DNA of 64,000 bases from CF-39 sp035651155 (lineage in GTDB: Bacteria > Chloroflexota > Limnocylindria > P2-11E), in contig DASRGG010000027.1 of assembly GCA_035651155.1 (NCBI GenBank), forward strand, positions 1 through 64,000. Direction: 5' to 3'. The notes under the pieces were generated by a model. That model was given only the letters and a program-made list of their open reading frames with translations, made no database searches and was not told the DNA's origin. The first letter of the stretch is position 1. Each line of letters opens with the position of its first letter. Shown piece by piece: positions 7,015 through 15,897 of the stretch. Position numbers and translations under genes: made by a program.

Positions 7015-10000
7015 TGCGCAACAGATACCCGCGCGGCGTGCGCGTGAAACCCGCGTCGCGGAGCGGCGCGGCGAGCGGCGACTCGTCGACGGGGACGCCG
7101 TCGACCTCGTCGATGAAGAGCGGCGTCCGCCGCTCGGGCACGGCCTCCGCGGCGAGCGCTCGGGCGATGAGCGCGCGCCTCCGCGCGATGTCGCGCTCCT
7201 CGCCCTCGACGTACGTGAGCACCGCACGCTCGTCGCGCGCGACGAACGCGGCGAGCGCGCCGTCGACCAGGATCACGAGCGCGCCCGCCGTCCGCGACGC
7301 GCGTCTGCCCTCCTGCCGTACGCTCGCTTCGCTCGCTAGACGGGTTCCCCCGCCCCCGGGCCACGCGAGGGCCGCGCCGTACGGATTCGCGGGGTCGGTC
7401 GCGGCGAGCGTCACGACGGCGGGCTCCTCGCCCGGCTCGCGCATCGCGCGCAGGCGATCGACCGCTCCGGGAAGCGCGAACTGCGCGGCGCCGCGGCCCG
7501 CGACGAAGTACCCGCGGCGAACGCGCCCGGCCTCCTCCATCGCGCGCAGCACCCCGTACGCCGCGGCGAACCCGCCCTCGACCCCCTCGTGCTGCACGAG
7601 CTCGCGCGTCACGACGCCGTGGCGCTCGAGCAGCTGACGCACGCGTGAGGCGAGACGCTCCGTCGGCGTCCGCTGCTCCATCTGATACGCCGAGACGAGC
7701 GACCAGCGACCGGCGAGCTCGGGTGCGAGCCCGCGCTGCGTCGGGCCGCGGCGCCGCGCGTGACGCGCGACCGGCGGGCGCAGCATGGCGCGGAGCGGAT
7801 GCAGGCTGTCGTTCGTGACCTCGCCCGCCCACACCAGCTCCCAGAGCGCCTCGCGCACCTCCGGCGCGAAGGCGCCGCCGAGCGCGGCGAGCAGCTGCGG
7901 GAAGAAGAGCGCGCCGCGCGCGGCGAGCACGTCGCGGATGCGCGCGTGCGTCGATCCCTCGCGCTTCTCCCCCGGCGGTACGAGCGACGCGTGCTCCGCG
8001 AGGTAGAGCGCGACGCGCCCGTCGCGCGGCCCGATCGACCCGCCGCCGACCCAGATGACGGCGCCCGACGCGAGCAGCGCGTCGAGATCCGACTCGTCGT
8101 ATCCCGCGACGCGCGCGGGCAGGATGCGCGTCTCGAGATCGGACGCGGGAACGAGCGCGCCCTCGAGCTGCGCGATCGCGTCGAGCAGCGCCGCCTCGCC
8201 GGCGCGCGGCGCGTCGACGCCGTGCCACGCGAGCGCGAAGCGCGCGAGGACGGTCTGCTCGACCGGCTCGACCTCCTTGCGAAGGCGCGCGAGCGAGCGC
8301 TGGCGGAGCGTGCGCAGGACGCCCGCGTCGATGCATTCGACGCCGGTCGCACCGGGCCGGAACTCGCCCTCCACGAGCGTCGCGTTCCCGGCCAGCTCCG
8401 CGAGCGCGCCGGAGACGGACGCGACGCCGATCCCCAGCCGGCGCGCGAGCTCCGCCGTGGTGAACGGCCCGTGCGTCCGGGCGTAGCGACGGGCGAGCGC
8501 GAGGAGCGGCCGCGGGTCGCCGACGAGGAACGCGTCGGGCAGACCGGCCGGCAGCACGACCCCGAGGGCATCGCGGTACTTCGCGGCGTCCTCGGCCGCG
8601 ATCCAGCGCTGCTCGCCGGCGATCGGGACGCGGATCGCGCGCCGCTCCCGATCGAGCTCGGCGAGCCATTCGTCGATCGGCGCGTCAGGTACCGCACGGG
8701 CGACGAGCTCCTCTGGCGTGAGATCGCCGAGGCGGAGCAGCAGCTCGTGCAGCCCGTCGACGTGCCGCGCCGCGCGCTCCGGCTCGAGGTGCTGAAGCTG
8801 GAGCTCGAGCTCGGCGAGCGCCCCCGCGTCGAGAAGCTCGCGCAGCTCGACCTCGCCGAGCAGCTGCCGCAGCTGCGCCGGATCGACGGTGAGCGCCTGC
8901 GCGCGCCGCTCGGCGAGCGGCGCGTCGCCCTCGTAGATGAAGCTGCCGACGTACTCGAAGAGCAGCGCTGACGCGAACGGCGAGGGCGAGCGCGAGTCGA
9001 CGGTGACGATGCGGATGTCGCGCCTCGAGATCGCGCGCAGGACCTCGAGCAGCGCGGGCATGTCGAACACGTCCTGCAGGCACTCGCGATACGCCTCGAG
9101 GATCACCGGGAACGACGAGAAGCGCGACGCGACCTGCAGGAGCTCGCCCGCCCGACGGCGCTGATGCCAGAGCGGCGATCGGCGCCCGGGGAAGCGTCGC
9201 GGCAGGAGCAGCGAGCGCGCCGCGGCCTCACGGAAGCGCGCGGCGAAGAGCGGCGTTCGCGACAGGCGCTCGACGACCAGCGCTTCGGCCCGCTCCGGGT
9301 CGGGGATGACGAGCAGCGGATCCGGCGCGCGCTCGGCCTCGGGGAAGCGCGCGACGATCCCGTCATCCGTCCAGAGCACGTCGATCTCGAGGTCGGATCG
9401 CTCGCGCACCATCGCGCCGATCGCCATCGCCCACGGCGCGTGCACCTTGCCGCCGAAGGGCGAGAGGATGCACACGCGCCAATCGCCCACCTCGTCGAGG
9501 TAGCGCTCGACCACGATCGTCCGATCGTCCGGGACCGCGCCCGCGGCGGCGACCTGGTCGCGCAGGTACTCGAGCAGGTTCTTCGCGGCCGGCTCGTCGA
9601 GATCGTGGCGTTCGCGCAGCGTCTTCGTCGCGGTCTCCGGGTCGGCGGCGCGCAGCTCGCGGGTGAGCCGCCCGATCGCGCGGCCGAACTCGAGCGGCCG
9701 GGTCGCGGTCTCGCCCTTCCAGAACGGCATCTTGCCGGGGACGCCCGGCGCGGGCGAGACGAGGACGCGATCGTGCGTGATCTCTTCGACCCGCCAGGTC
9801 GACGCGCCGAGCAGGAATGTATCGCCGACGCGGGTCTCGAACACCATCTCCTCGTCGAGCTCGCCGACGCGGCCCTTGCCGGGCTCCGCGCCGACGAGGA
9901 AGACGCCGTACAGGCCGCGGTCGGGGATGGTCCCGCCGGAGGTCAGCGCGACGCGCGCGGCGCCTTCGCGCGCGCGGACGGTCCCGGCGATCCGGTCCCA

Positions 10001-11476
10001 CACCACGCGCGGCCGCAGCTCGACGAACTCGTCGCTGGGGTAGCGGCCCGACAGCATGTCGAGCACGTTCTCCAGCTGCTCGCGCGGGAGCTCCGCGAAC
10101 GGCGCCGCGGCGCGCACGATCCGCTCGAGCTCGTCGACCGCGATCGGCTCGCGTCCGACGATCGCGACGACGTGCTGCGCGAGGACGTCGAGCGGATTGC
10201 GGACGTAGCGCGAGGACTCGACCGCGCCGGCGTGCATGCGCTCGGTGAGCGCGGCCGAGGCGAGCAGGTCGCCGCGATATTTCGGAAGGATGATCCCGGT
10301 CGACGGCTCGTCCACGCGGTGACCCGCGCGTCCGATGCGCTGCATGCCGCTCGCGACGGACGGCGGGGACTCGACCTGCACGACGAGATCGATAGCGCCC
10401 ATGTCGATGCCGAGCTCGAGCGTGCTCGTCGCGACGAGCGCGCACAGCGTGCCCGCCTTGAGATCGTCCTCGATCCTGAGGCGCTGCTCCCGCGCGATCG
10501 AGCCGTGGTGCGCGCGCGCGATCTCCTCCTGGGCGAGCTCGTTCAGCGCGGCGGCGATGCGCTCGGCGAGACGGCGGCTGTTCACGAAGATGAGCGTCGA
10601 GCGATGCGCGCGCACGAGCTCGAGGAGCCGCGGGTGTATCGCGGGCCAGATGCTGGTCCGCGCGTCGGCCCGCGCGGCGGGGCCGCTGCGGAACTCGAGC
10701 GGCTCGCCGAGACGCGCCATGTCCTCCACCGGCACCTCGACGCTCAGCTGAAGCGGCTTGCGGTGGCCCGCGTCGACGACGCGCACCGGACGAGGGCCGT
10801 CGGCGTCGAAGCCGCCGAGGAAGCGCGCGACCTCGTCCAGCGGACGCTGCGTCGCCGAGAGGCCGACGCGCTGCAGACGCGCGCGCCCCTTCTCGCGGAG
10901 GCGCTCCGCCGCGTGACGCTCGAGACGCTCGAGCGTCAGAGCGAGATGCGCGCCGCGCTTGGTGGAGACGATCGCGTGGATCTCGTCGACGATGACCGTC
11001 TCGACGTCGCGAAGCGCCTCGCCCGCGGAGCTCGAGAGGACCAGATACAGCGATTCGGGGGTCGTGATGAAGATGTCCGCCGGCTTCTTCGCGAAGCGCG
11101 CCCGATCCCGCGCGGGTGTGTCGCCGGTCCGGATGGCCACGGTCGGCTCGCGGAGGGCGACGCCGAGACGCTCGGCCGCGCGCGCGATGCCCGCGATCGG
11201 TGCGCGGAGGTTGCGCTCGACGTCGACGGCGAGTGCCTTGAGCGGCGACACGTAGAGCACGCGGCAGCCGCGCGCCGGCGCGCGGACGAGCTCGTCGATG
11301 CTCGAGAGGAAGGCCGCGAGCGTCTTGCCGGATCCCGTCGGCGCCATGAGGAGCGTGCTGTCGCCACCCTTGATGACCGGCCATGCCCGCACCTGTGCGG
11401 GCGTCGGCGCCGGAAAGGACGTGCGGAACCACTCCTGCACGGCCGGATGGAACGCCGACAGACCCGCGCTCCCCAT
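7007..11476 (-). CDS. lhr: Lhr-family superfamily 2 DNA helicase
   Basis: A very large helicase (1489 aa), the usual length for full-size bacterial Lhr. Motif I is APTGSGKT (Lys51), motif II is VDEIHAIV, the helicase C-terminal domain carries STLELGIDMG, and motif VI is MQRIGRAGH. An Lhr winged-helix/core follows, then a long C-terminal domain of about 600 residues. Lhr translocates 3'-5' on single-stranded DNA and unwinds RNA:DNA hybrids. The ATG at 11476 is chosen because homology begins just after it and TACCCT ends 6 nt upstream. The downstream nei gene overlaps its stop, consistent with a base-excision or crosslink-repair unit. Confidence 0.95.
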   Translation of the reverse strand: MGSAGLSAFHPAVQEWFRTSFPAPTPAQVRAWPVIKGGDSTLLMAPTGSGKTLAAFLSSIDELVRAPARGCRVLYVSPLKALAVDVERNLRAPIAGIARAAERLGVALREPTVAIRTGDTPARDRARFAKKPADIFITTPESLYLVLSSSAGEALRDVETVIVDEIHAIVSTKRGAHLALTLERLERHAAERLREKGRARLQRVGLSATQRPLDEVARFLGGFDADGPRPVRVVDAGHRKPLQLSVEVPVEDMARLGEPLEFRSGPAARADARTSIWPAIHPRLLELVRAHRSTLIFVNSRRLAERIAAALNELAQEEIARAHHGSIAREQRLRIEDDLKAGTLCALVATSTLELGIDMGAIDLVVQVESPPSVASGMQRIGRAGHRVDEPSTGIILPKYRGDLLASAALTERMHAGAVESSRYVRNPLDVLAQHVVAIVGREPIAVDELERIVRAAAPFAELPREQLENVLDMLSGRYPSDEFVELRPRVVWDRIAGTVRAREGAARVALTSGGTIPDRGLYGVFLVGAEPGKGRVGELDEEMVFETRVGDTFLLGASTWRVEEITHDRVLVSPAPGVPGKMPFWKGETATRPLEFGRAIGRLTRELRAADPETATKTLRERHDLDEPAAKNLLEYLRDQVAAAGAVPDDRTIVVERYLDEVGDWRVCILSPFGGKVHAPWAMAIGAMVRERSDLEIDVLWTDDGIVARFPEAERAPDPLLVIPDPERAEALVVERLSRTPLFAARFREAAARSLLLPRRFPGRRSPLWHQRRRAGELLQVASRFSSFPVILEAYRECLQDVFDMPALLEVLRAISRRDIRIVTVDSRSPSPFASALLFEYVGSFIYEGDAPLAERRAQALTVDPAQLRQLLGEVELRELLDAGALAELELQLQHLEPERAARHVDGLHELLLRLGDLTPEELVARAVPDAPIDEWLAELDRERRAIRVPIAGEQRWIAAEDAAKYRDALGVVLPAGLPDAFLVGDPRPLLALARRYARTHGPFTTAELARRLGIGVASVSGALAELAGNATLVEGEFRPGATGVECIDAGVLRTLRQRSLARLRKEVEPVEQTVLARFALAWHGVDAPRAGEAALLDAIAQLEGALVPASDLETRILPARVAGYDESDLDALLASGAVIWVGGGSIGPRDGRVALYLAEHASLVPPGEKREGSTHARIRDVLAARGALFFPQLLAALGGAFAPEVREALWELVWAGEVTNDSLHPLRAMLRPPVARHARRRGPTQRGLAPELAGRWSLVSAYQMEQRTPTERLASRVRQLLERHGVVTRELVQHEGVEGGFAAAYGVLRAMEEAGRVRRGYFVAGRGAAQFALPGAVDRLRAMREPGEEPAVVTLAATDPANPYGAALAWPGGGGTRLASEASVRQEGRRASRTAGALVILVDGALAAFVARDERAVLTYVEGEERDIARRRALIARALAAEAVPERRTPLFIDEVDGVPVDESPLAAPLRDAGFTRTPRGYLLRSA

Positions 11477-11525
11477 GACGAGAGGGTACTCGCGCCGCGG
11501 CGGCGCGACCGCTACCTGCCCGACA

Positions 11526-12044
11526 TCAGCGCAGCCCGTTCGCGACGTCCGCGAGGTGCGTCGCGTCGAGCGTGCGCGATGAGATCTCGTAGGTGACGCC
11601 GTTCTCGGTCCAGCGGATCGTGGTGATACCGCGATCGTCCGTGGCGACGACCGCGTAGGCGCCGTGGACGCGCAACGCGGGATGCGCATCGCTCGACACA
11701 GGTCGAACGGGGTCGACGCCCGTCGGCGCGGCCACCGACACGAGGTCGCCGGTGGCCCGCAGACGGAATGTGGTGATCGACGCGGCCGTCGGGATGAGCC
11801 CGGTCTCGCCGTTGATGCCGCGCCGCGCGACGACCGTCGCGACGTCGTCGGGGAACGTGAGGTTCAGGAGCGGCGCCGGGCGCAGGCTCGCGAGCACCGA
11901 GGGCCCACGCGGCAGGCGCGAGACGCTCGCCACGGGCAGCGCTCGCTCGGTCCACGCGCGCGGCCAGTACGGCACGCTCAGGAAGAACGCGATCCCGAGC
12001 GCGGTCGCGGCGAGCGTGAGCAGGCCCTCGAGCGGCCGCGGCAT
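11526..12044 (-). CDS. membrane-anchored protein with DUF4367-like C-terminus
   Basis: A 172-aa protein with one N-terminal transmembrane helix (LLTLAATALGIAFFLSV) followed by an extracytoplasmic domain. The C-terminal pattern IRWTENGVTYEISS, then LDATHLADVANGLR, resembles DUF4367-type domains, which often sit at the end of anti-sigma or sensor proteins. The anti-sigma-like protein at 55141-56145 ends with a similar signature. ATG 12044 is preceded by GAGGAG, and TAGCAT ends 6 nt upstream, so both a leadered and a leaderless reading are possible. Function is unknown. It is divergent from the ABC importer. Confidence 0.75.
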   Translation of the reverse strand: MPRPLEGLLTLAATALGIAFFLSVPYWPRAWTERALPVASVSRLPRGPSVLASLRPAPLLNLTFPDDVATVVARRGINGETGLIPTAASITTFRLRATGDLVSVAAPTGVDPVRPVSSDAHPALRVHGAYAVVATDDRGITTIRWTENGVTYEISSRTLDATHLADVANGLR

Positions 12045-12050
12045 CTCCTC

Positions 12051-12089
12051 ATGCTAGTCACGAGCCGACGCGGCCAATCGACCTAGCAT
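12051..12089. promoter_or_regulatory. divergent TAGCAT -10 elements
   Basis: The same hexamer TAGCAT occurs on both strands: minus strand at 12051-12056, ending 6 nt before ATG 12044, and plus strand at 12084-12089, ending 6 nt before GTG 12096. The two genes are divergently transcribed, and the ABC ATPase has no ribosome site. Confidence 0.55.
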
Positions 12090-12095
12090 CGGGTC

Positions 12096-12836
12096 GTGGG
12101 GAACGCCATCGAGATCCGCGGCGCGAGCGCCGGTTATGGGAAGACGCCGGTCCTCGAGGACATCGACCTCACGATCGCGACGGGCGAGGTGCTCGCGGTG
12201 GTGGGCCGCAGCGGCACCGGAAAGACCACCCTCCTGCGCCTGATCGCGGGTGCGGTGATACCGCAGCGCGGCGAGGTGCGCCTCATCGGCGCCGACCCCG
12301 CGGCGGCGCGGCGAGCCAAGCGCATCGGCTTCGTCGGGCAGAACGCGGCGCTGCACCCCTGGCGCACGGTCGTGCAGAACATCCGGCTGCCGCTCGACGT
12401 GAACCCCGCGGACGTCGAGGACGGTCCGACGCCCGAGGAGTGGGTGGCGCGCATCGGCCTGGCCGCGGCGGCGAACGCGTATCCGCATCAGCTCTCGGGC
12501 GGCATGCGCCAGCGCGTCGCGCTCGCGCGCTCGCTCGTCGCCGATCCGGCCATCCTGCTCATGGACGAGCCGCTCTCCTCGCTCGACGAGCTCACACGCG
12601 ACGATCTCCGTCTCGAGCTCGTCGACTTCTGGGGCGCGACGCGGACCGTCGTGTACGTCACGCACGACATCGAGGAAGCGGTGTGGCTCGCGGACCGCGT
12701 CGCGGTGCTCGGCGGCCACCCTGCCCGGATCGCCGGCATCGTCCCCGTCGCGCTCGAACGCCCGCGGACACCAGCGCTGCGGCGCGACGCGCGCTTCCTG
12801 GATCTCGTCGACGCGGTGCGCGGTCTGCTCGCATGA
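12096..12836 (+). CDS. ABC importer ATPase (nitrate/sulfonate/pyrimidine type)
   Basis: A 246-aa ATPase of the SsuB/TauB/ThiZ family. Walker A is GRSGTGKTT, the Q-loop is VGQNAALHPWR, the signature is LSGGMRQR, Walker B is ILLMDEPLSSLD, and the switch His lies in YVTHDIEEAV. It powers import by the following permease and lipoprotein receptor; the three genes are joined by ATGA overlaps. GTG 12096 is the start (TAGCAT 6 nt upstream). The substrate is not fixed by the ATPase. Confidence 0.93.
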   Translation: MGNAIEIRGASAGYGKTPVLEDIDLTIATGEVLAVVGRSGTGKTTLLRLIAGAVIPQRGEVRLIGADPAAARRAKRIGFVGQNAALHPWRTVVQNIRLPLDVNPADVEDGPTPEEWVARIGLAAAANAYPHQLSGGMRQRVALARSLVADPAILLMDEPLSSLDELTRDDLRLELVDFWGATRTVVYVTHDIEEAVWLADRVAVLGGHPARIAGIVPVALERPRTPALRRDARFLDLVDAVRGLLA

Positions 12837-13606
12837 ACAGCGCACGCCGCACCATCGTCGACCTGCTCATCGCCGGCGCGGCGATGGGCGTCATCGCCAT
12901 CGCGCTCGAAATCTGGACCGCCGCGTTCCACGTGCCCGGATACCTCGTTCCCGCGCCGAGCGCGGTCGGCGCGCGGCTCGTCGCCGACTGGGCGATGTTC
13001 CTGCGCGAGGCCGCGGTCACGATCGCCGAGGCATCGATGGGTTTCCTGGTCGGGACGACGGTCGCGTTCGCGATCGCGAGCGCGATGGTCCGCTCCCGGG
13101 TGCTGGAGCGTACGCTGTTCCCGCTGGCGATCCTCGTGAAGCTCACACCGATCGTGGCGGTCGCGCCGCTCTTCACCCTCTGGTTCGGCTTCGGCAGCGC
13201 GCCGAAGGTCGCGATCGCCGCGCTCATCACGTTCTTCCCCATGGTGGTCAACGCCTTCGTCGGCCTGCGCTCGGCCGACCCGCAGGAGGTCGCGTTCCTC
13301 GAGACGCTCGGTGCGACGCGCACCGAGGTCTTCCGCCACCTCCGCGTCCCGAACGCGCTCCCCTATCTCTTCTCCGGCGCGCGCATCAGCCTGAACCTCG
13401 CGCTCATCGGCGCGGTCATCGGTGAATGGACCGGCGCCGATCACGGTCTGGGCCGCGTGATCCTGGTGGCCAACGCGAATCTCGATCTCGCGACGCTGTT
13501 CGCCGCGGTCCTTCTGCTCGCGGCCATCGGTATCGCGGCGAACGCGCTCGTTGGCACGGTGGAGCGGCGCGTGCTTCACTGGCATCCCGTGGAGCTCGCC
13601 GCATGA
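12833..13606 (+). CDS. ABC importer permease (SsuC/ThiX-like)
   Basis: A 257-aa inner-membrane permease with about six predicted helices and the BPD-transporter EAA loop (FLETLGATRTEVFRHLRVPNALPYLFSG). It belongs to the nitrate/sulfonate/bicarbonate group by its length and the pattern ILVKLTPIVAVAPLF followed by WFGFG. The ATG at 12833 overlaps the stop of the ATPase gene as ATGA, and its own stop overlaps the receptor's ATG, so the three subunits are translationally coupled. Confidence 0.92.
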   Translation: MNSARRTIVDLLIAGAAMGVIAIALEIWTAAFHVPGYLVPAPSAVGARLVADWAMFLREAAVTIAEASMGFLVGTTVAFAIASAMVRSRVLERTLFPLAILVKLTPIVAVAPLFTLWFGFGSAPKVAIAALITFFPMVVNAFVGLRSADPQEVAFLETLGATRTEVFRHLRVPNALPYLFSGARISLNLALIGAVIGEWTGADHGLGRVILVANANLDLATLFAAVLLLAAIGIAANALVGTVERRVLHWHPVELAA

Positions 13607-14643
13607 GCCGCGCGCTCGTCCTCGCGCTCGCCGTCCTCGTGACGGCGTGCGCGCCGTCGGCCGTCGGCCCTGGCGCGAGCTCGACGGCCGGCGCGTCGCC
13701 CAGCGCATATCCGGTGGAGCAGGTCACCTTCATGGGCGGATTCAAGCCGCAGGCGGACCTCCCGTTCGTCGGCGTCTACGTCGCGCAGGAGAAGGGCTAC
13801 TTCAAGGCGCAGGGGCTCAACGTCACGATCCAGCACGCCGCGACCGGTGAGCACGTCCAGCTCCTCGCGACGGGACGCATCCAGTTCTCGACCGGCACGG
13901 GCGGCGACATCCTGAAGCGCGTCGCGCAGGCCGGCGTGCCGCTCGTGTCGATCGCGGTGATCGGTCAGCGCGACGAGCAGGCCTTCGCGGTCAAGGCCGA
14001 TTCCCCGATCAAGACGGTGAAGGACTGGGAGGGCAAGCTCGTCGGCTACAAGTCGACGCCGTCCGCCGACTACCTCGCGATGCTGAAGATCGCGGGGGTC
14101 GACCGCTCGAAGGTGCGCGAGGTCGCGGTGGGCTTCGATCCACGCGTGCTCGCGACGGGCCAGGTGGACGTCTACCCGGTCTTCGCGGCGAACGAGCCGG
14201 ACACGCTCGCGCGCCAGGGGATCGCCGTCCGCCTCTTCGATCCCACCGCGTTCGGCATCCCGTCGTTCGGCCTCACGTACGTGACCAATCAGGAGATGGT
14301 GTCGAAGCGTCCGGACGTGGTGAAGCGCTTCCTTCGCGCCGCGCTCAAGGGCATCGAGGACGCGATCGCCGACCGTGACGGCGCGATCGACATCGTGATG
14401 AAGTACGCGCCGGGCGAGGACCGCGCGCACCAGCGCTACATGATGGACACCGAGATCGCGGCGGCGCAGAACGACGTCACGCGGGCGCGCGGCATCGGCA
14501 CGATGACGCGCGAGCAATGGAGCGCGCTCGAATCGTTCCTCGCGGAGTACGGAGCGCTGCCGAAGCGCGTCGATGTGTCGACGGTGTTCGACGACTCGTT
14601 CGTGAGCGGACTCTACAAGGACGGAAAGGTCGCCTGGCCGTAG
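13603..14643 (+). CDS. ABC importer substrate-binding lipoprotein (NMT1/ThiY-like)
   Basis: A 346-aa lipoprotein: signal peptide and lipobox VLVTAC give Cys16. A Ser/Ala-rich linker then leads to an NMT1/SsuA-type periplasmic binding fold beginning VEQVTFMGGFKPQADLPFVGVY. The phrase VAQEKGYFKAQGLNVTI is characteristic of receptors for pyrimidine (HMP), riboflavin and related cofactor precursors, or pyrimidines. Taurine and alkanesulfonates are the alternatives. Given the pyrimidine-like catabolic genes 8-12 kb away, uptake of a pyrimidine-type compound is a reasonable guess but not shown. It is last in the coupled ABC operon, with a glyoxalase-fold gene overlapping its end. Confidence 0.9.
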   Translation: MSRALVLALAVLVTACAPSAVGPGASSTAGASPSAYPVEQVTFMGGFKPQADLPFVGVYVAQEKGYFKAQGLNVTIQHAATGEHVQLLATGRIQFSTGTGGDILKRVAQAGVPLVSIAVIGQRDEQAFAVKADSPIKTVKDWEGKLVGYKSTPSADYLAMLKIAGVDRSKVREVAVGFDPRVLATGQVDVYPVFAANEPDTLARQGIAVRLFDPTAFGIPSFGLTYVTNQEMVSKRPDVVKRFLRAALKGIEDAIADRDGAIDIVMKYAPGEDRAHQRYMMDTEIAAAQNDVTRARGIGTMTREQWSALESFLAEYGALPKRVDVSTVFDDSFVSGLYKDGKVAWP

Positions 14644-15197
14644 TCCCCGCGACGCGTACGGACGTCCTCGTCGAGCTTCACGTCCCGGATCTCGCCGTCG
14701 CGAAGCGCTTCTACCGGCGCTTCGGCTTCGCCGCCGTACGCGAGGAGGAGCCTGCGACGGGCGGCGGCTACCTGGTGCTGCGCCGCGGGCAGAGCCTGCT
14801 CTGCTTCTGGGGCGGAGACGCGTCGGTCCGCGATCACTCCTACTTCCGTCGCTTCCGCGGCACCCGCAAGCGCGGCTACGCCGTCGAGATCGTCGTGCCC
14901 GTCCGCGATCTCGACGCCGCGTATCGCACGGCACGCGCCCTCGGCTGCGTCGTGGAGAAGGTCGGCGAGCGCGCCTGGGGGGCGCGCGACTTCCGCGCCG
15001 AGGACCCCTTCGGGTTCTACCTGCGCTTCACCGAGCCGTACTCCGTGGTGGCGCGATCGGCGGCGCGACGCGACGGACATCGCCCGGCACGCGGTCGAGC
15101 CGCGCGAGCGCGTCGCGCACGGTCAGCTCCGTCCCCGGGACCCGCGTCTCCGGCGCGATCTCGGCGAGCGGCACGAGCACGAACGCGCGCTCGGTGA
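14634..15197 (+). CDS. glyoxalase/bleomycin-resistance (VOC) family protein
   Basis: The region from about 14650 to 15045 encodes a clear VOC-fold domain: VELHVPDLAVAKRFYRRFGF, then YLVLRRGQSLLCFWG, then VEIVVPVRDLDAAYRTARALGCVVEK, then ARDFRAEDPFGFYLRF. The frame has no ATG, GTG or TTG near the domain start. The best candidate is CTG at 14634 behind GGAAAGG, overlapping the receptor gene's stop; ATG 14517 would overlap that gene by 127 bp. The frame stays open to 15197 as an Arg/Ala-rich tail antisense to folK, so the true functional end is probably near 15050. Substrate unknown. Confidence 0.65.
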   Translation: MAVVPATRTDVLVELHVPDLAVAKRFYRRFGFAAVREEEPATGGGYLVLRRGQSLLCFWGGDASVRDHSYFRRFRGTRKRGYAVEIVVPVRDLDAAYRTARALGCVVEKVGERAWGARDFRAEDPFGFYLRFTEPYSVVARSAARRDGHRPARGRAARARRARSAPSPGPASPARSRRAARARTRAR

Positions 15198-15543
15198 GCC
15201 GCGGATGCGGGACCACCAGATCGGCCGTCGCGATGCGCGCCTCGCCGTAGAGCAGGAGGTCCGCGTCGATCGTGCGCGGGCCCCAGCGTTCCCGGCGCGT
15301 GCGCCCGAGCCGCGTCTCGACCTCGTGGAGGACGCCGAGGAGGGCGGCGGGCGCCTCCGCCGTCTCGACCGCGACGCAGCAGTTCAGGAATGCCGGCTGG
15401 TCGAGGCGTCCCCACGGCGCGGTCTCGTACACCGCGGAGCTCGCGACGATGGGCAGCGTGCGTCCGATCTCGTCGATGGCGGAACGGAGCATCGCGGCGC
15501 GGTCGCCGAGGTTCGATCCGAGCCCGATGTGGGCGATCGTCAT
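15028..15543 (-). CDS. folK: 2-amino-4-hydroxy-6-hydroxymethyldihydropteridine pyrophosphokinase
   Basis: A 171-aa HPPK that transfers pyrophosphate from ATP to 6-hydroxymethyl-7,8-dihydropterin in folate synthesis. It shows the family signatures GLGSNLGDR at the N-terminus, RWGPRTIDADLLLYG (metal/ATP-binding Asp pair) and VPHPRLTERAFVLVPLAEIAP. The ATG at 15543 is divergent from folB, 21 bp away, with GATACT (minus strand, 15551-15556) 7 nt upstream of the start. Its 3' end converges on, and overlaps, the open tail of the VOC-fold gene. Confidence 0.95.
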   Translation of the reverse strand: MTIAHIGLGSNLGDRAAMLRSAIDEIGRTLPIVASSAVYETAPWGRLDQPAFLNCCVAVETAEAPAALLGVLHEVETRLGRTRRERWGPRTIDADLLLYGEARIATADLVVPHPRLTERAFVLVPLAEIAPETRVPGTELTVRDALARLDRVPGDVRRVAPPIAPPRSTAR

Positions 15544-15564
15544 CGAGCGCAGTATCGATCGCGC

Positions 15565-15897
15565 ATGGGCACGCTCGACATCGCGGAGCTGCGCTGCACC
15601 GGACGGCACGGGGCGTACCCGGGCGAGCAGGACGCCGCGCGCACGTTCCTGGTGGATCTCTCGGTCGCCGGCGAGGTCGGCGCGGACGAGGTCGCGACGG
15701 TCGCCGCGATCGCGAGACGCGTCGTCGGCGGAGAGCCGCACGCGCTGCTCGAGCGGGTCGCGGCGGAGATCGGCCGCGCGATCCTCGCGGAGAGAGCGAC
15801 GGTCGACCACGTCACCGTCCGCGTCGCCAAGCCGGATCCGCCCGGGATCGATGCGGCGTCGGAGGCGGTCTCGCTCACCCTGGCGCGGCCGCGCTGA
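15565..15897 (+). CDS. folB: dihydroneopterin aldolase, copy 1
   Basis: A 110-aa FolB: IAELRCTGRHGAYPGEQ provides the pterin-site Glu and the GxHG motif, and VRVAKPDPPGID provides the catalytic Lys. It converts dihydroneopterin to hydroxymethyldihydropterin and glycolaldehyde. The middle of the protein is short relative to typical FolB (the DYxxV segment after the second strand is reduced and its Tyr is not evident). The start ATG 15565 lies 21 bp from the divergent folK start. The 3' end overlaps folP tail-to-tail by 23 bp. A second folB lies 2 kb downstream. Confidence 0.85.
   Translation: MGTLDIAELRCTGRHGAYPGEQDAARTFLVDLSVAGEVGADEVATVAAIARRVVGGEPHALLERVAAEIGRAILAERATVDHVTVRVAKPDPPGIDAASEAVSLTLARPR

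Noticed and set aside
9164..11596. An 810-codon plus-strand open frame antisense to lhr
   Set aside because: It is rich in Arg, Asp and Glu without domains and mirrors the codon pattern of lhr. Such antisense frames are expected at this GC content.
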